This document shows, one piece after another, positions 44,931-53,182 of a DNA stretch of 64,000 nucleotides (positions within the stretch are counted from its first letter, which is position 1; the number at the start of each line of letters is the position of its first letter). Both the position numbers and the translations under genes were made by a program. Source of the stretch: DASXMT01 sp963803065 (GTDB taxonomy: Bacteria > Actinomycetota > Acidimicrobiia > Acidimicrobiales > RAAP-2); NCBI GenBank assembly GCA_963803065.1, contig CAWDKW010000008.1, positions 1-64,000 of the forward strand, read 5' to 3'. The notes below the pieces were generated by a model. The model worked only from the letters and a program-made list of their open reading frames with translations. It did no database searches and was not told the origin of the DNA.

Positions 44931-45422
44931 TCAGGTGGGCCGGTGGGCGATCCCCTGGCCCAGGATCTGGCGCGCCTCGGGTGAACCGTCCAGGGCCCGG
45001 TTCACCCGGCTCACAGCACGCCACCCTTCGGGTCGCCGGACGAACTCCCACCGGTTGGACGACGCCCGCCACACGCGGAACCCGTCCCCGTCGCTGAGGT
45101 AGACGCGGGAGTAGCCGGTGGCCACCGCGGTGTCGCCGTCGACCACGAGGTGGGGGAGGGCCATCACGTGGGCGCAGCCGTTCTGGATCAGCGACTGGTG
45201 CCCGTCGCCGGCCACCATGGCGCGCAGGTCCTCGCGCCCGTTGAGGGGTTCGGGGATCGTGTCGTAGGTCCCGTCCTCGGTCCAGATCCCCGCGGTGACA
45301 TCACCGCTGCCGCTGTCGACCGCCGGGCCGTAACTGCTGATGAGCTGGTACAGCTCCACTTGGTCCTCGAGCAGCGCCACCCGCTCCTCGAGACGGCGGA
45401 CAGCTTCTTCCACATCGCTCAT
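44931..45422 (-). CDS. SnoaL-like (NTF2-fold) protein
   Basis: Small alpha+beta barrel protein, 163 aa, SnoaL_4 type. A short coiled-coil-like N-terminus (EEAVRRLEERVALLEDQVEL split over residues 4-23) precedes YQLISSYGPAVDSG. MALPHLVVDGDTAVATGYS near 91 is typical. ATG at 45422 follows AAGGGGG. First gene of the SDR/LLM operon, divergent from the second Liv importer. Confidence 0.83.
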   Translation of the reverse strand: MSDVEEAVRRLEERVALLEDQVELYQLISSYGPAVDSGSGDVTAGIWTEDGTYDTIPEPLNGREDLRAMVAGDGHQSLIQNGCAHVMALPHLVVDGDTAVATGYSRVYLSDGDGFRVWRASSNRWEFVRRPEGWRAVSRVNRALDGSPEARQILGQGIAHRPT

Positions 45423-45495
45423 GGTGCCCCCTTGTTCCGCGTGACGGGCCATACCGCCTGGACCCGCATGGCGGGCCCGCCGGTCGCGATACATG

Positions 45496-45501
45496 TTGAC
45501 G
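45496..45501 (+). promoter_or_regulatory. Possible -35 box for the second Liv importer
   Basis: TTGACG at 45496-45501; a second copy is at 45507-45512. A weak -10 (TTACAA at 45519-45524) has near-standard spacing from the first. Assignment is tentative. Confidence 0.25.
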
Positions 45502-45532
45502 TTGGTTTGACGGTCATGTTACAACGGGAATT

Positions 45533-45565
45533 GACCACCAACCGTTCGTTTGGACGATGGTGGTC
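45533..45565. promoter_or_regulatory. Candidate operator upstream of second Liv importer
   Basis: Arms GACCACCA and TGGTGGTC lie 17 bases apart; the core includes CCAACCG..CGTTTGG, itself partly symmetric. The left half contains CCACCAACCGTT (45535-45546), closely resembling CTACCAACCGGT in the operator upstream of the first importer. Located 51 bases before the SBP start. Confidence 0.45.
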
Positions 45566-45615
45566 GCGTGGTGGGAAGTGCTGGGGTGCGGGATGTACTG
45601 AACGAGGGGGAGATC

Positions 45616-46875
45616 ATGAAGAATTCGTCGTGGGCACGGTTGCGTCGCCTGTTGGTCATGCCAGTATCGGTGATCGCGCTACTACTCGGCGTGGTTGTAG
45701 GGACGGGAGCGGCGCCGGCCGGGGCGGCGTCGAAGCCCTCGTTCACCTTCCTCTACTCGGGCGACTTCACCGGCGCGACCCAGGCCTACACCCAGGCCGA
45801 GGTCCTCGGGCTGAAGGTGGCCATCAGCCAGATCAACGCCAAGGGCGGTATCCAGGGGCGCAAGGTCGTCCTCGAGACCCAGAACGACCAGAACAACCCG
45901 ACCACCGCCGTGAGCCTGCTCGAGCAGAAGCTGACCTCGGGCCAGAAGCCCGACGCCGTCTACCCCGGCGGCTCGAGCGAGGTCACCCAGGCCCTCTTGC
46001 CCGTCTTGACCCGGGACAAGATTCTGTCTATCGACGCCACCAGCTCGGCCACCCTCAACAACCCGAAGAAGTACCCGTACTACTTCGGCGACTCCGAGCT
46101 CTCCTATCAGACGGTGCCGCCCTACGTGAACGAGGCCAAGGCAAAGGGCTACAAGAAGATCGGGATGATCTACGGCAACGACGTCGCCGGTCAGGCCTCG
46201 ATGCAGGGGTTCCAGTCGGCCTTCCAGAAGGCGGGCATGACCTTCGTCTCGGCCAGCTTTCCCGACACGGCCGTGGATGTCACGCCCCAGCTCGAGAACC
46301 TGAAGGCGCAGAACCCGGACATGGTGATCTTCTCCGGATACGGGGTGCCCACGTTGTACATCCTGAAGAGCCGGGCCCAGATCAGCTGGGACGTGCCCTT
46401 CTATGCCGACCTGTTGTCGGGGGCGTTCCCCATCGCCCAGAACATGCCGGCCAGTTCGCTCCACAACGTCTTCGTTGAGACCACCAAGGCGTTCCTGGCC
46501 GGGAACCCGGCAGCCACCGGGAACCCGGTGCTCGACAAGTTCGTGGCCGATGCCAAGACACTCGGCGGCCAACAGGTGCTGTCCAACATCGGTGCCGCGG
46601 TGACCGGCGTGGGCTACAACGCCCTCGTCCTCATCAACTACGCCGCCAAGCAGGCCAAGTCGACCGACGGCCAGACCCTGGCCAAGACGCTCGAGGCCTT
46701 GAAGAAGGCCACGCCGCCGGTCCCGTGGGTGTCATACGGCGCCCAGAGCCAGTTCGGAAACTTCTACTACACGTCGAAGAACCACTACCCGAACGTGTTC
46801 CCGAGCGGCTTCCTCTTCGTGTCTCCCGGTATCTACAACACCGATGGGCTCTACGTGCCGGGCACAGGGTCCTGA
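45616..46875 (+). CDS. Liv-type ABC transporter substrate-binding protein
   Basis: Secreted ligand-binding protein of a branched-chain amino acid type importer, 419 aa. Signal peptide: basic RLRRL, hydrophobic stretch about 14-31, then an Ala/Gly-rich cleavage region near 39. There is no lipobox Cys. Mature part starts FTFLYSGDFTG; AISQINAKGGIQGRK near 76 is a family hallmark. ATG at 45616 follows GAGGGGGAG. Only distantly similar to the SBP at 235, so a different substrate is likely. Confidence 0.93.
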   Translation: MKNSSWARLRRLLVMPVSVIALLLGVVVGTGAAPAGAASKPSFTFLYSGDFTGATQAYTQAEVLGLKVAISQINAKGGIQGRKVVLETQNDQNNPTTAVSLLEQKLTSGQKPDAVYPGGSSEVTQALLPVLTRDKILSIDATSSATLNNPKKYPYYFGDSELSYQTVPPYVNEAKAKGYKKIGMIYGNDVAGQASMQGFQSAFQKAGMTFVSASFPDTAVDVTPQLENLKAQNPDMVIFSGYGVPTLYILKSRAQISWDVPFYADLLSGAFPIAQNMPASSLHNVFVETTKAFLAGNPAATGNPVLDKFVADAKTLGGQQVLSNIGAAVTGVGYNALVLINYAAKQAKSTDGQTLAKTLEALKKATPPVPWVSYGAQSQFGNFYYTSKNHYPNVFPSGFLFVSPGIYNTDGLYVPGTGS

Positions 46876-46885
46876 GCATTCGCGG

Positions 46886-46973
46886 GGCCGGTCGCCCATG
46901 TCACTGCTGAGGGTCGAGGTCGTCGTGCCCGACATCCCCCTCACCGCGGTGGCGTGCCCTCGGGCGACCGGCC
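46886..46973 (+). promoter_or_regulatory. 12-bp inverted repeat between SBP and livH
   Basis: GGCCGGTCGCCC (46886-46897) and GGGCGACCGGCC (46962-46973) are perfect complements with a 64-base loop, ending 13 bases before the livH ATG. It could stabilise the SBP transcript or dampen expression of the permease genes by folding near their start. Confidence 0.45.
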
Positions 46974-46986
46974 GCGTGTCGCCATC

Positions 46987-47853
46987 ATGACCACCCTGTG
47001 GTCGGGCCTTTCCGACGGGGCCTTGTACGCGCTGGTCGGCGTTGGCTACAACGTCGTCCTGCTGGCCTCGGGGGTGTTCAACTTCGCCAATGCCCAGCTG
47101 ATCATGCTGGGCACCTACCTGGCCTACTTCGCCGCGGTGACGCTGAAGCTGCCGCTCCTGCCCACCATCCTGATCGGGGCGGCGGCTGTGGCCCTCATCG
47201 CCGTTGCCGAGGAGCGCCTGGCCATCCGCCCGCTGATGGGCCGCAGGGACTCCCACGCCACACTGATCACCAGCGTGGGCGTGGCCGTGGCCATCGACGG
47301 GATCGTGCTGCGCATCTGGGGGTCACAGCCCAAGACCGTGCCCTCGCCGCTGTCGTCCAAGCCGCTGAACCTGCTGGGCGGCACGATCGAGCCGACGGCC
47401 CTGCTGCTCATCGTTCTCGTCATCGTCCTGGCCGTCGGGCTGCACGTCCTGTCGAAGCGCACCGTCGTCGGGCTGGCCTCTCTGGCCTCGGCCGAGGACC
47501 GCCAGGCGGCCATGGCCCGGGGGGTCAACGTGCGCGTGCTGGCCATCGGGGCCTTTGCCCTCGCTGGGCTCATCGCCGGGGCGTTCGGCGTCGTCATCGG
47601 GTCGGGCACCTACGCCAACCCGTCCCTCGGGGACAACCTGGCCCTGTTCGGCTTCGTGGCCATCGCCATCGGCGGCTCGGGCAGCCAGATCGGCGCCCTC
47701 ATCGGCGGGTTCGCCACCGGCATCATCTACGCAGAGGTGTCGCGGTATACCAACGCCGACTGGCCCGAGGTGGTCGTCTTCGTCCTGTTCCTCCTCATCC
47801 TCCTCACCCGGCCCCGGGGGCTCTTCGGGGGCGCGGTGGAGCGGCAGGTCTGA
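46987..47853 (+). CDS. livH: Branched-chain amino acid ABC transporter permease LivH-type
   Basis: Inner-membrane permease, 288 aa, about eight hydrophobic helices. GLSDGALYALVGVGYNVV at the N-terminus and FNFANAQLIMLGTY near 32 are LivH features. LTRPRGLFGG ends the protein. ATG at 46987 has no clear ribosome site and lies just after the 12-bp inverted repeat. Stop/start overlap TGATG with livM. Confidence 0.92.
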   Translation: MTTLWSGLSDGALYALVGVGYNVVLLASGVFNFANAQLIMLGTYLAYFAAVTLKLPLLPTILIGAAAVALIAVAEERLAIRPLMGRRDSHATLITSVGVAVAIDGIVLRIWGSQPKTVPSPLSSKPLNLLGGTIEPTALLLIVLVIVLAVGLHVLSKRTVVGLASLASAEDRQAAMARGVNVRVLAIGAFALAGLIAGAFGVVIGSGTYANPSLGDNLALFGFVAIAIGGSGSQIGALIGGFATGIIYAEVSRYTNADWPEVVVFVLFLLILLTRPRGLFGGAVERQV

Positions 47854-48953
47854 TGGGACCCACGACGCCGGCGGCGGCGCCGACCCGCCGGTGGCCCACC
47901 ATCCCGCGTCCTCTCTTCATGGTGGTGCTCGCCACCATCGTGCTGGTGGCGCCGTGGCTCGGCCTCGGCGACTACTGGTCGCGGCAGTTCATGCTGATCG
48001 CCATCCTGGCCCTGGTGGTGAGCGGGCTCAACATGAGCCTCGGCTATGCCGGCGAGCTGGCGCTGGCCCAGGTGGCCCTGTACGCCGTGGGCGCCTACAT
48101 CGCCGGCTACCTGGCCGTCAGCCAGGGCGTCTCGGACATCTTGCTGTGCCTGCTCGCCGCCATCGCCGGGTCGATCGTGGTGGGCTTCGTGTCCGGCATA
48201 CCGGGGTTGCGGCTGGGGGGGTGGTCGCTGGCCATGCTGACCTTCTTCCTCGTCATCCTCATCCCCAATGTCCTCGATCTCCTGTCGAGCCAGACCGGCG
48301 GTTCGCTCGGGCTGTCGGGAATCCCCATCCCGACCATCTTCGGAGCGGAGCTCCAAGGCGACGGCTTCTACGTCTTCGTCGTCGGCGTCACCATCGTGTG
48401 GTTCGCCGTCTTCCGCAACCTCATCATGTCGTCCCACGGCGACGCCTTCCTCGTACTCAAGCAGAGCCCGATCCTGGCCGCCACCCTGGGCATCTCCGTC
48501 TACCGCCTGAAGCTGCTGGCCTATGTGGTTGGCGCCATCCCGGCCGGTATCGCCGGGGTCCTGTTCGCCTTCTTGTCCTCGTATATCTCTCCCTCGTCGT
48601 TTGCCTTCGCGCTGGCCTTCACCATCCTCACCGCCTCGGTGGTGGGCGGGTCCCAGTCCATCTACGGAGCCCTCTTCGGCGCCGCCGTTCTCCAGCTCGG
48701 CCCGGAGCGGATCGCGTCGTTCCAGAACTACTCGCTCATCGTCTACGGGGCCTTCCTGGTCGTGGCCGGGCTGGTCTTCTCCGAGGGCGTCGCCGGACTC
48801 CTCCGCTCCGGCCTCAGCCAGGCCCGGCGTCGGGGATGGCTGCGGGCGGCGAGGCCCATGGAGAGCATGGCGGCGATCGGCGGCGCGGCCGAATCCGGCG
48901 CGGCCGGCTCGGCTGCCCCGCGGCGATCGGCCAGCTGGCCGGGGCCACGCTGA
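47853..48953 (+). CDS. livM: Branched-chain amino acid ABC transporter permease LivM-type
   Basis: Second permease subunit, 366 aa. ALVVSGLNMSLGYAGELALA near 52 and VALYAVGAYIAGYL near 72 are the LivM motif; about nine helices. The C-terminal 35 residues (SGAAGSAAPRRSA region) are low-complexity and unlike other LivM proteins. The open frame runs further upstream through livH but is not coding there. ATG at 47853 overlaps the livH stop by one base. Confidence 0.91.
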   Translation: MGPTTPAAAPTRRWPTIPRPLFMVVLATIVLVAPWLGLGDYWSRQFMLIAILALVVSGLNMSLGYAGELALAQVALYAVGAYIAGYLAVSQGVSDILLCLLAAIAGSIVVGFVSGIPGLRLGGWSLAMLTFFLVILIPNVLDLLSSQTGGSLGLSGIPIPTIFGAELQGDGFYVFVVGVTIVWFAVFRNLIMSSHGDAFLVLKQSPILAATLGISVYRLKLLAYVVGAIPAGIAGVLFAFLSSYISPSSFAFALAFTILTASVVGGSQSIYGALFGAAVLQLGPERIASFQNYSLIVYGAFLVVAGLVFSEGVAGLLRSGLSQARRRGWLRAARPMESMAAIGGAAESGAAGSAAPRRSASWPGPR

Positions 48954-48955
48954 CG

Positions 48956-49768
48956 GTGACCAACCTGCGCAAAGACTTCGGAGGAGTCACCGCCGTCGAT
49001 GACGTCACGCTCGAGGCGGTGCCCGGCGAGGTGACCGCCCTCATCGGGCCCAACGGCTCGGGCAAGACCACGTTGTTGAACCTGGTGTGCGGCTTCTATC
49101 GTCCGACGGCCGGGTCGGTGCGGCTGGGGGACGTCGATCTCAGCGGCCTCGCCCCCTACCGGTCGGCCCGGGCCGGGGTGGCCCGGACGTTCCAGACCCC
49201 GCTGATCCCGAAGGGCATGCGGGCCCGCGCCTTCGTGGCCACTGGCCGATACGTCACCCACCGCGTGTCCATGTCCGCCTCCATCCTCCGTCTGCCCTCG
49301 TTCTGGCGGGGGTCGCGGGAGTCGGATGCAGAGGCCCTTCGCCTGCTTGCCCTCCTCGGCATCGAGCACGTGGCCGACGCGGAGGTCACCTCGCTGCCCC
49401 TGGGCACGCGCCGCCTGGTCGAGGTGGCGCGGTCGCTGGCTGCCGAGCCCAAGGTGTTCTTGTTCGACGAGGTGGGCTCGGGCCTCGACGAGGATGACAT
49501 CCACCGGCTGGAGGAGGCCATCGAGCTGATTCGCCGGGCCGGGGGCACCGTCGTCCTGGTGGAGCACAACTTCCCCTTGGTGCTGAAGATCGCCGACCGG
49601 ATCCACGTCCTCAGCCAGGGCGCCCTCATCGCCTCGGGCACCGCCGAGGAGATCCAGTCCAATCGCCGGGTGCTCGAGGAGTACACCGGGTCGAGCGACA
49701 CGGGCGAGACCATCGAGGAGCTCGAGCGGGCAGAGGTCGCCCCCGGGCCCCCGGCGGAGCCGCGATGA
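48956..49768 (+). CDS. livG: Branched-chain amino acid ABC transporter ATPase LivG-type
   Basis: ATPase subunit, 270 aa. Walker A GPNGSGKT near 34-41, FQTP Q-loop, signature LPLGTRRLVEVARSL near 145 (a LivG-type variant), Walker B FLFDEVGSGL near 170 with Val-Gly in place of the usual Pro-Ala, and switch His in LVEHNFPL. GTG at 48956 is two bases after the livM stop; ATG at 48836 would add 40 low-complexity residues and is less likely. Overlaps livF by four bases. Confidence 0.9.
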   Translation: MTNLRKDFGGVTAVDDVTLEAVPGEVTALIGPNGSGKTTLLNLVCGFYRPTAGSVRLGDVDLSGLAPYRSARAGVARTFQTPLIPKGMRARAFVATGRYVTHRVSMSASILRLPSFWRGSRESDAEALRLLALLGIEHVADAEVTSLPLGTRRLVEVARSLAAEPKVFLFDEVGSGLDEDDIHRLEEAIELIRRAGGTVVLVEHNFPLVLKIADRIHVLSQGALIASGTAEEIQSNRRVLEEYTGSSDTGETIEELERAEVAPGPPAEPR

Positions 49769-50544
49769 GGCTGACCGTCGAGGCCATCGCCGGTGGGTAC
49801 GGCGACATCCAGGTCCTGTGGGGCGTGTCCACCGCCGTCGAGGCCGGGCACGTCACCGTCGTCCTGGGCCGGAACGGGGCGGGGAAGACCTCGCTCCTGA
49901 ACGCCGTGGCCGGCTTCTTGCCGACCGTCCAAGGGGGCCACGTACGGCTGGGCGAGGTAGAGCTGGGACGACTCACGCCATTCGAGCGCGTGCGGGCGGG
50001 CCTGTCCTACGTGCAGGAAGGGAAGCGCGTCTTCCACAAGCGCACGGTGGAGGAGAACCTGCTCCTCGGCGGGTACACGGTGAAGCGGCCGTTCCTGCGC
50101 AAGGGGCAGCGCCTCCAGGCGGCGGTGGAGCGCGCCTACGAGCGGTTTCCGATGCTCGCCGAACGGCGGAAGACGATGGCCGGCAAGCTCTCGGGGGGCC
50201 AGCAGCAGATGCTGGCCATCGCCCAGGCCCTCATCCCCGAGCCCGCCGCGCTCATGCTCGACGAGCCGTCCGCCGGGCTGGCCCCGGCCATAGCCAAAGA
50301 GGTGTTCGCCATGGTGGACGGGCTCAAGCGGGAGGGACTGGCGGTGTTGCTGGTGGAGCAGGTAGTGGACAACGCCTTGGCCATCGCCGACGACGTCATC
50401 GTCATCGAGGCCGGGCGCGTGGCCGCCTCGGGGCCGGTGGCCGATTTCGATGACACCGAGATGGTCAGGGACCTGTACCTGGGCCGGACCCGCACGGCCG
50501 CTCGCGAGGCCCTGCCCCGCCCCCCCGGCGGCTGGGGCGATTGA
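49765..50544 (+). CDS. livF: Branched-chain amino acid ABC transporter ATPase LivF-type
   Basis: ATPase subunit, 259 aa. Walker A GRNGAGKT near 34-41, YVQEGKRVFHKRTVEENLL near 87 (the LivF hallmark with EGK instead of EGR), signature LSGGQQQ near 144, Walker B LMLDEPSAGL near 170, and LLVEQ. Last gene of the second importer. It ends 38 bases from the convergent SnoaL-like gene. Confidence 0.93.
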   Translation: MRLTVEAIAGGYGDIQVLWGVSTAVEAGHVTVVLGRNGAGKTSLLNAVAGFLPTVQGGHVRLGEVELGRLTPFERVRAGLSYVQEGKRVFHKRTVEENLLLGGYTVKRPFLRKGQRLQAAVERAYERFPMLAERRKTMAGKLSGGQQQMLAIAQALIPEPAALMLDEPSAGLAPAIAKEVFAMVDGLKREGLAVLLVEQVVDNALAIADDVIVIEAGRVAASGPVADFDDTEMVRDLYLGRTRTAAREALPRPPGGWGD

Positions 50545-50582
50545 CCCCGCCGGGTCGGAAGGGCCGTCGTCGCGGTCGGGTG

Positions 50583-51008
50583 TCAGCCGTTCTGGGGGTC
50601 GGCCCGCACCTTACGTCGGGCGAAGCGCCACGGGCCGTCGCCGTCGCGCCGGTAGGTGTCGCGGTAGCGGCCCCAGCGCCAGAGCCCGTTGTCGCTGATC
50701 ACGAACCAGTAGGCCGCGCCGGTGGCCACCGTCTTGCTCTCGAACTCGATGGTGAGGTTGGACACGTTGTGCCGCATGTAGGTCTGGCCCGTCTCGCCGC
50801 CGTGGTCCTCGGCCAGGCCGCCGAGCAACGCGGCAACGGCGGCGCGACCACTGAGGGGCTCCGGTTCGGTGTCCGTCTCGAACACGGCGTCGGGCTCGAA
50901 CAGCATCACCAGCTCGTCGATCCGCCCGCCGTCCCCCAAGTGGGTGTACCGGGCGACGAGCTCGCGGATCTCCTCGCGGGCCGCCGTCTCCCATGCCTCC
51001 ATGGCCAT
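50583..51008 (-). CDS. SnoaL-like (NTF2-fold) protein
   Basis: SnoaL_4-type small barrel protein, 141 aa. IRELVARYTHLGDGG near 14 and LFEPDAVFETDTEPEPLSGR near 38 are typical. ATG at 51008 follows GAGGAGG; ATG at 51002 is possible. Divergent from the hydrolase at 51121. Could be an isomerase/dehydratase of the nearby pathway. Confidence 0.83.
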   Translation of the reverse strand: MAMEAWETAAREEIRELVARYTHLGDGGRIDELVMLFEPDAVFETDTEPEPLSGRAAVAALLGGLAEDHGGETGQTYMRHNVSNLTIEFESKTVATGAAYWFVISDNGLWRWGRYRDTYRRDGDGPWRFARRKVRADPQNG

Positions 51009-51120
51009 CGGTCCTCCTCTGGTCGCCCGGTCATGATCGCGTACGGCGGGGCGCTGCCCCAACTTGAACCGCCAATCATCGAGCCCGGGGCCGAAGGTCG
51101 ACGGGAGAAGGGAACCTCCA

Positions 51121-51984
51121 GTGCCACAAGATGTCGAGTTCACCTCCGAAGGTGCGACCCTCCGGGGTTGGCTGCACGTCCCCGACGGCGACGGCCCCCA
51201 TCCCGCCGTCGTCGTGACCGGGGGATTCGGCGGGGTGAAAGAGGTGTTCCGCCACCACGACTACCCACGGGTCTTCGCCGACGCCGGCTTCGTGGTGCTG
51301 AACTACGACCACATCAACTGCGGCACCAGCGACGGCCTGCCCCGCCAGGAGCTCGATCCGATCAAGCAGCAACGCGGCTACAAGGATGCCGTCACCTTCC
51401 TGGCCGGGCACCCCGACGTGGATGCCGAGCGCATCGGCATCTGGGGGACCAGCTATTCGGGCGGCCACGTGCTGGCCGTCGGCGCCACCGACCGGAGGGT
51501 CAAGTGCGTCGTGTCCCAGGCCATGACCATCAGCGGCCGCGACAACACCATCGCCCGCAATTCGCCTGCTGGGTTGGTGGACCTGTACCGGCGCTTCGCC
51601 GACGACCGGCTGGGCCGCCAGCGCGGCGAGCCCCCCGCCGTGGTCCAGGCCTTTGCCGAGGACAGCGACTCGGTCCGGTTCATCAAGTCGATGCCGCCCG
51701 AGTACGTCAAGAACTGGAAGAACGAGATCACCCTCCGGTCGTGGGAGCTCTACGCCGAGTACGAACCGGCGGCCTTCATCGAGCGCATCAGCCCGACTCC
51801 GCTGTTGATGATCGTCCCCACCGGGGACACCATGACCCCGGCTGCCCATGCGCTGGGTGCCTACCACCGTGCCCTCGAGCCCAAGCGGCTGGTCACGGTG
51901 GCGGGCGACCACTACGCCGTCTACGGCGAGGCCTTCGAGACGACCAGCGGGGCGGCCCGGGACTGGTTCCTCGCCCACCTCTGA
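51121..51984 (+). CDS. Alpha/beta hydrolase, dienelactone-hydrolase-like
   Basis: Hydrolase fold, 287 aa, possibly an esterase, lactonase or acyl-CoA thioesterase. Nucleophile Ser111 in WGTSYSGG (last Gly of GxSxG replaced by Ser), Asp in PTGDTMTP near 240, and His in GDHYAVY near 265. GTG at 51121 follows GGGAACC; the upstream in-frame codons overlap the divergent promoter. Followed by an alcohol dehydrogenase. Confidence 0.85.
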   Translation: MPQDVEFTSEGATLRGWLHVPDGDGPHPAVVVTGGFGGVKEVFRHHDYPRVFADAGFVVLNYDHINCGTSDGLPRQELDPIKQQRGYKDAVTFLAGHPDVDAERIGIWGTSYSGGHVLAVGATDRRVKCVVSQAMTISGRDNTIARNSPAGLVDLYRRFADDRLGRQRGEPPAVVQAFAEDSDSVRFIKSMPPEYVKNWKNEITLRSWELYAEYEPAAFIERISPTPLLMIVPTGDTMTPAAHALGAYHRALEPKRLVTVAGDHYAVYGEAFETTSGAARDWFLAHL

Positions 51985-52009
51985 TGGGTTGAGCCGCCCG
52001 GACCACGCC

Positions 52010-52063
52010 CACACCGACACCGACACACCGATAACACGACACACCGACACACCGACACACCGA
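52010..52063 (+). repeat. Octamer tandem array (CACACCGA)
   Basis: CACACCGA units in 8-base register at 52024, 52040, 52048 and 52056, with one diverged unit (TAACACGA) at 52032 and an earlier copy at 52010. It ends 14 bases before the alcohol dehydrogenase ATG, with AGCGAGGGG between. Confidence 0.8.
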
Positions 52064-52077
52064 CAGCGAGGGGAACC

Positions 52078-53154
52078 ATGAGAGGCATCGTCTGGAACGG
52101 GACCATCGACGTCACCGACGACCTCGAGGTCCGAGCACCCGAGCCGAGCGAGGTGCTGGTGCGCATCGCCTATGCGGGGGTGTGCCACAGCGACTACAGC
52201 GTGGTGAACGGCACCATCGCCTTCCCCCCTCCCGTCGTGCTCGGGCACGAGGGGGCAGGGGTGGTGGAGGCGGTCGGCTCGGTGGTGACCAAGGTGGCCG
52301 TTGGCGACCACGTGGTGCTGCACACCCTCAGCTATTGCGGGGCCTGCGACCAGTGCGATCGAGGGCGGCCGACCCACTGCCGGTCGTCGCTCGGCGGCCT
52401 CAGCCAGCCCTTCACCTACAAGGGTGCACCGGCGTACACGTTCGCCAAGGCCGGCGTGTTCAGCGAGCTCACCGTGGTGCACGAGAACCAGGCCGTCCGC
52501 ATCGACGAGGACGTGCCGCTGCGGGTGGCCTCGCTGCTCGGTTGCGCCGTCCTGACCGGCGCCGGTGCCGCCCTGAACCGGGCCAAGGTCGAGCGAGGCT
52601 CGAGCGCCGTGGTCCTCGGCGTCGGTGGCATCGGGCTCAACGCCATCCAGGGAAGTCGGATCGCCGGTGCCACCACCATCGTCGCCGTCGACGTGAACCC
52701 GGGCAAGGAGTCGATGGCCCGACGGTTCGGGGCCACCCATTTCCTCGGGATGGACGGCAAGGACAGCGGCGACGCCATCCGCCGGATCTGCCCGGACGGA
52801 GTGGATTCGTCGTTCGAGTGCGTGGGAAGGTCCGACCTGAGCCGGGTCGCCATCGAGTCCCTGGCCGGCGGCGGCAGCTGCGTCCTGGTCGGGACCACGC
52901 CGATGGATGCCGAGGTCTCGTTCTTGTCCCGTGACCTATGGCTGGACAAGAACGTCATGGGATGTCGCTACGGCTCGGCCCAGCCGCATCACGACATTCC
53001 CACCTACCTCAAGCTGTACCGGGCCGGGCTGATGAAGCTCGACGAGATGGTCACCAACGTCTACCCGATCGAGGACATCGGTCGCGCCTTCGACGACATG
53101 GCCACGAGCACTGTCGCCCGCACCGTGCTGGCCATCTCCGACGTCGCCGACTGA
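52078..53154 (+). CDS. Zinc-dependent medium-chain alcohol dehydrogenase
   Basis: NAD(P)-linked zinc alcohol dehydrogenase, 358 aa, MDR superfamily. Catalytic zinc Cys36 and His57 (VCHSD and GHEGAG), structural zinc Cys87/90/93/101 (YCGACDQC then THC), Rossmann GVGGIGLNA near 181. ATG at 52078 with AGCGAGGGG upstream. Class III/formaldehyde-dehydrogenase-like layout, but it lacks their typical glutathione loop, so it may oxidise larger alcohols. Confidence 0.9.
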   Translation: MRGIVWNGTIDVTDDLEVRAPEPSEVLVRIAYAGVCHSDYSVVNGTIAFPPPVVLGHEGAGVVEAVGSVVTKVAVGDHVVLHTLSYCGACDQCDRGRPTHCRSSLGGLSQPFTYKGAPAYTFAKAGVFSELTVVHENQAVRIDEDVPLRVASLLGCAVLTGAGAALNRAKVERGSSAVVLGVGGIGLNAIQGSRIAGATTIVAVDVNPGKESMARRFGATHFLGMDGKDSGDAIRRICPDGVDSSFECVGRSDLSRVAIESLAGGGSCVLVGTTPMDAEVSFLSRDLWLDKNVMGCRYGSAQPHHDIPTYLKLYRAGLMKLDEMVTNVYPIEDIGRAFDDMATSTVARTVLAISDVAD

Positions 53155-53182
53155 CCACGCCCGGACTTTCGGGTCGGGGCCA

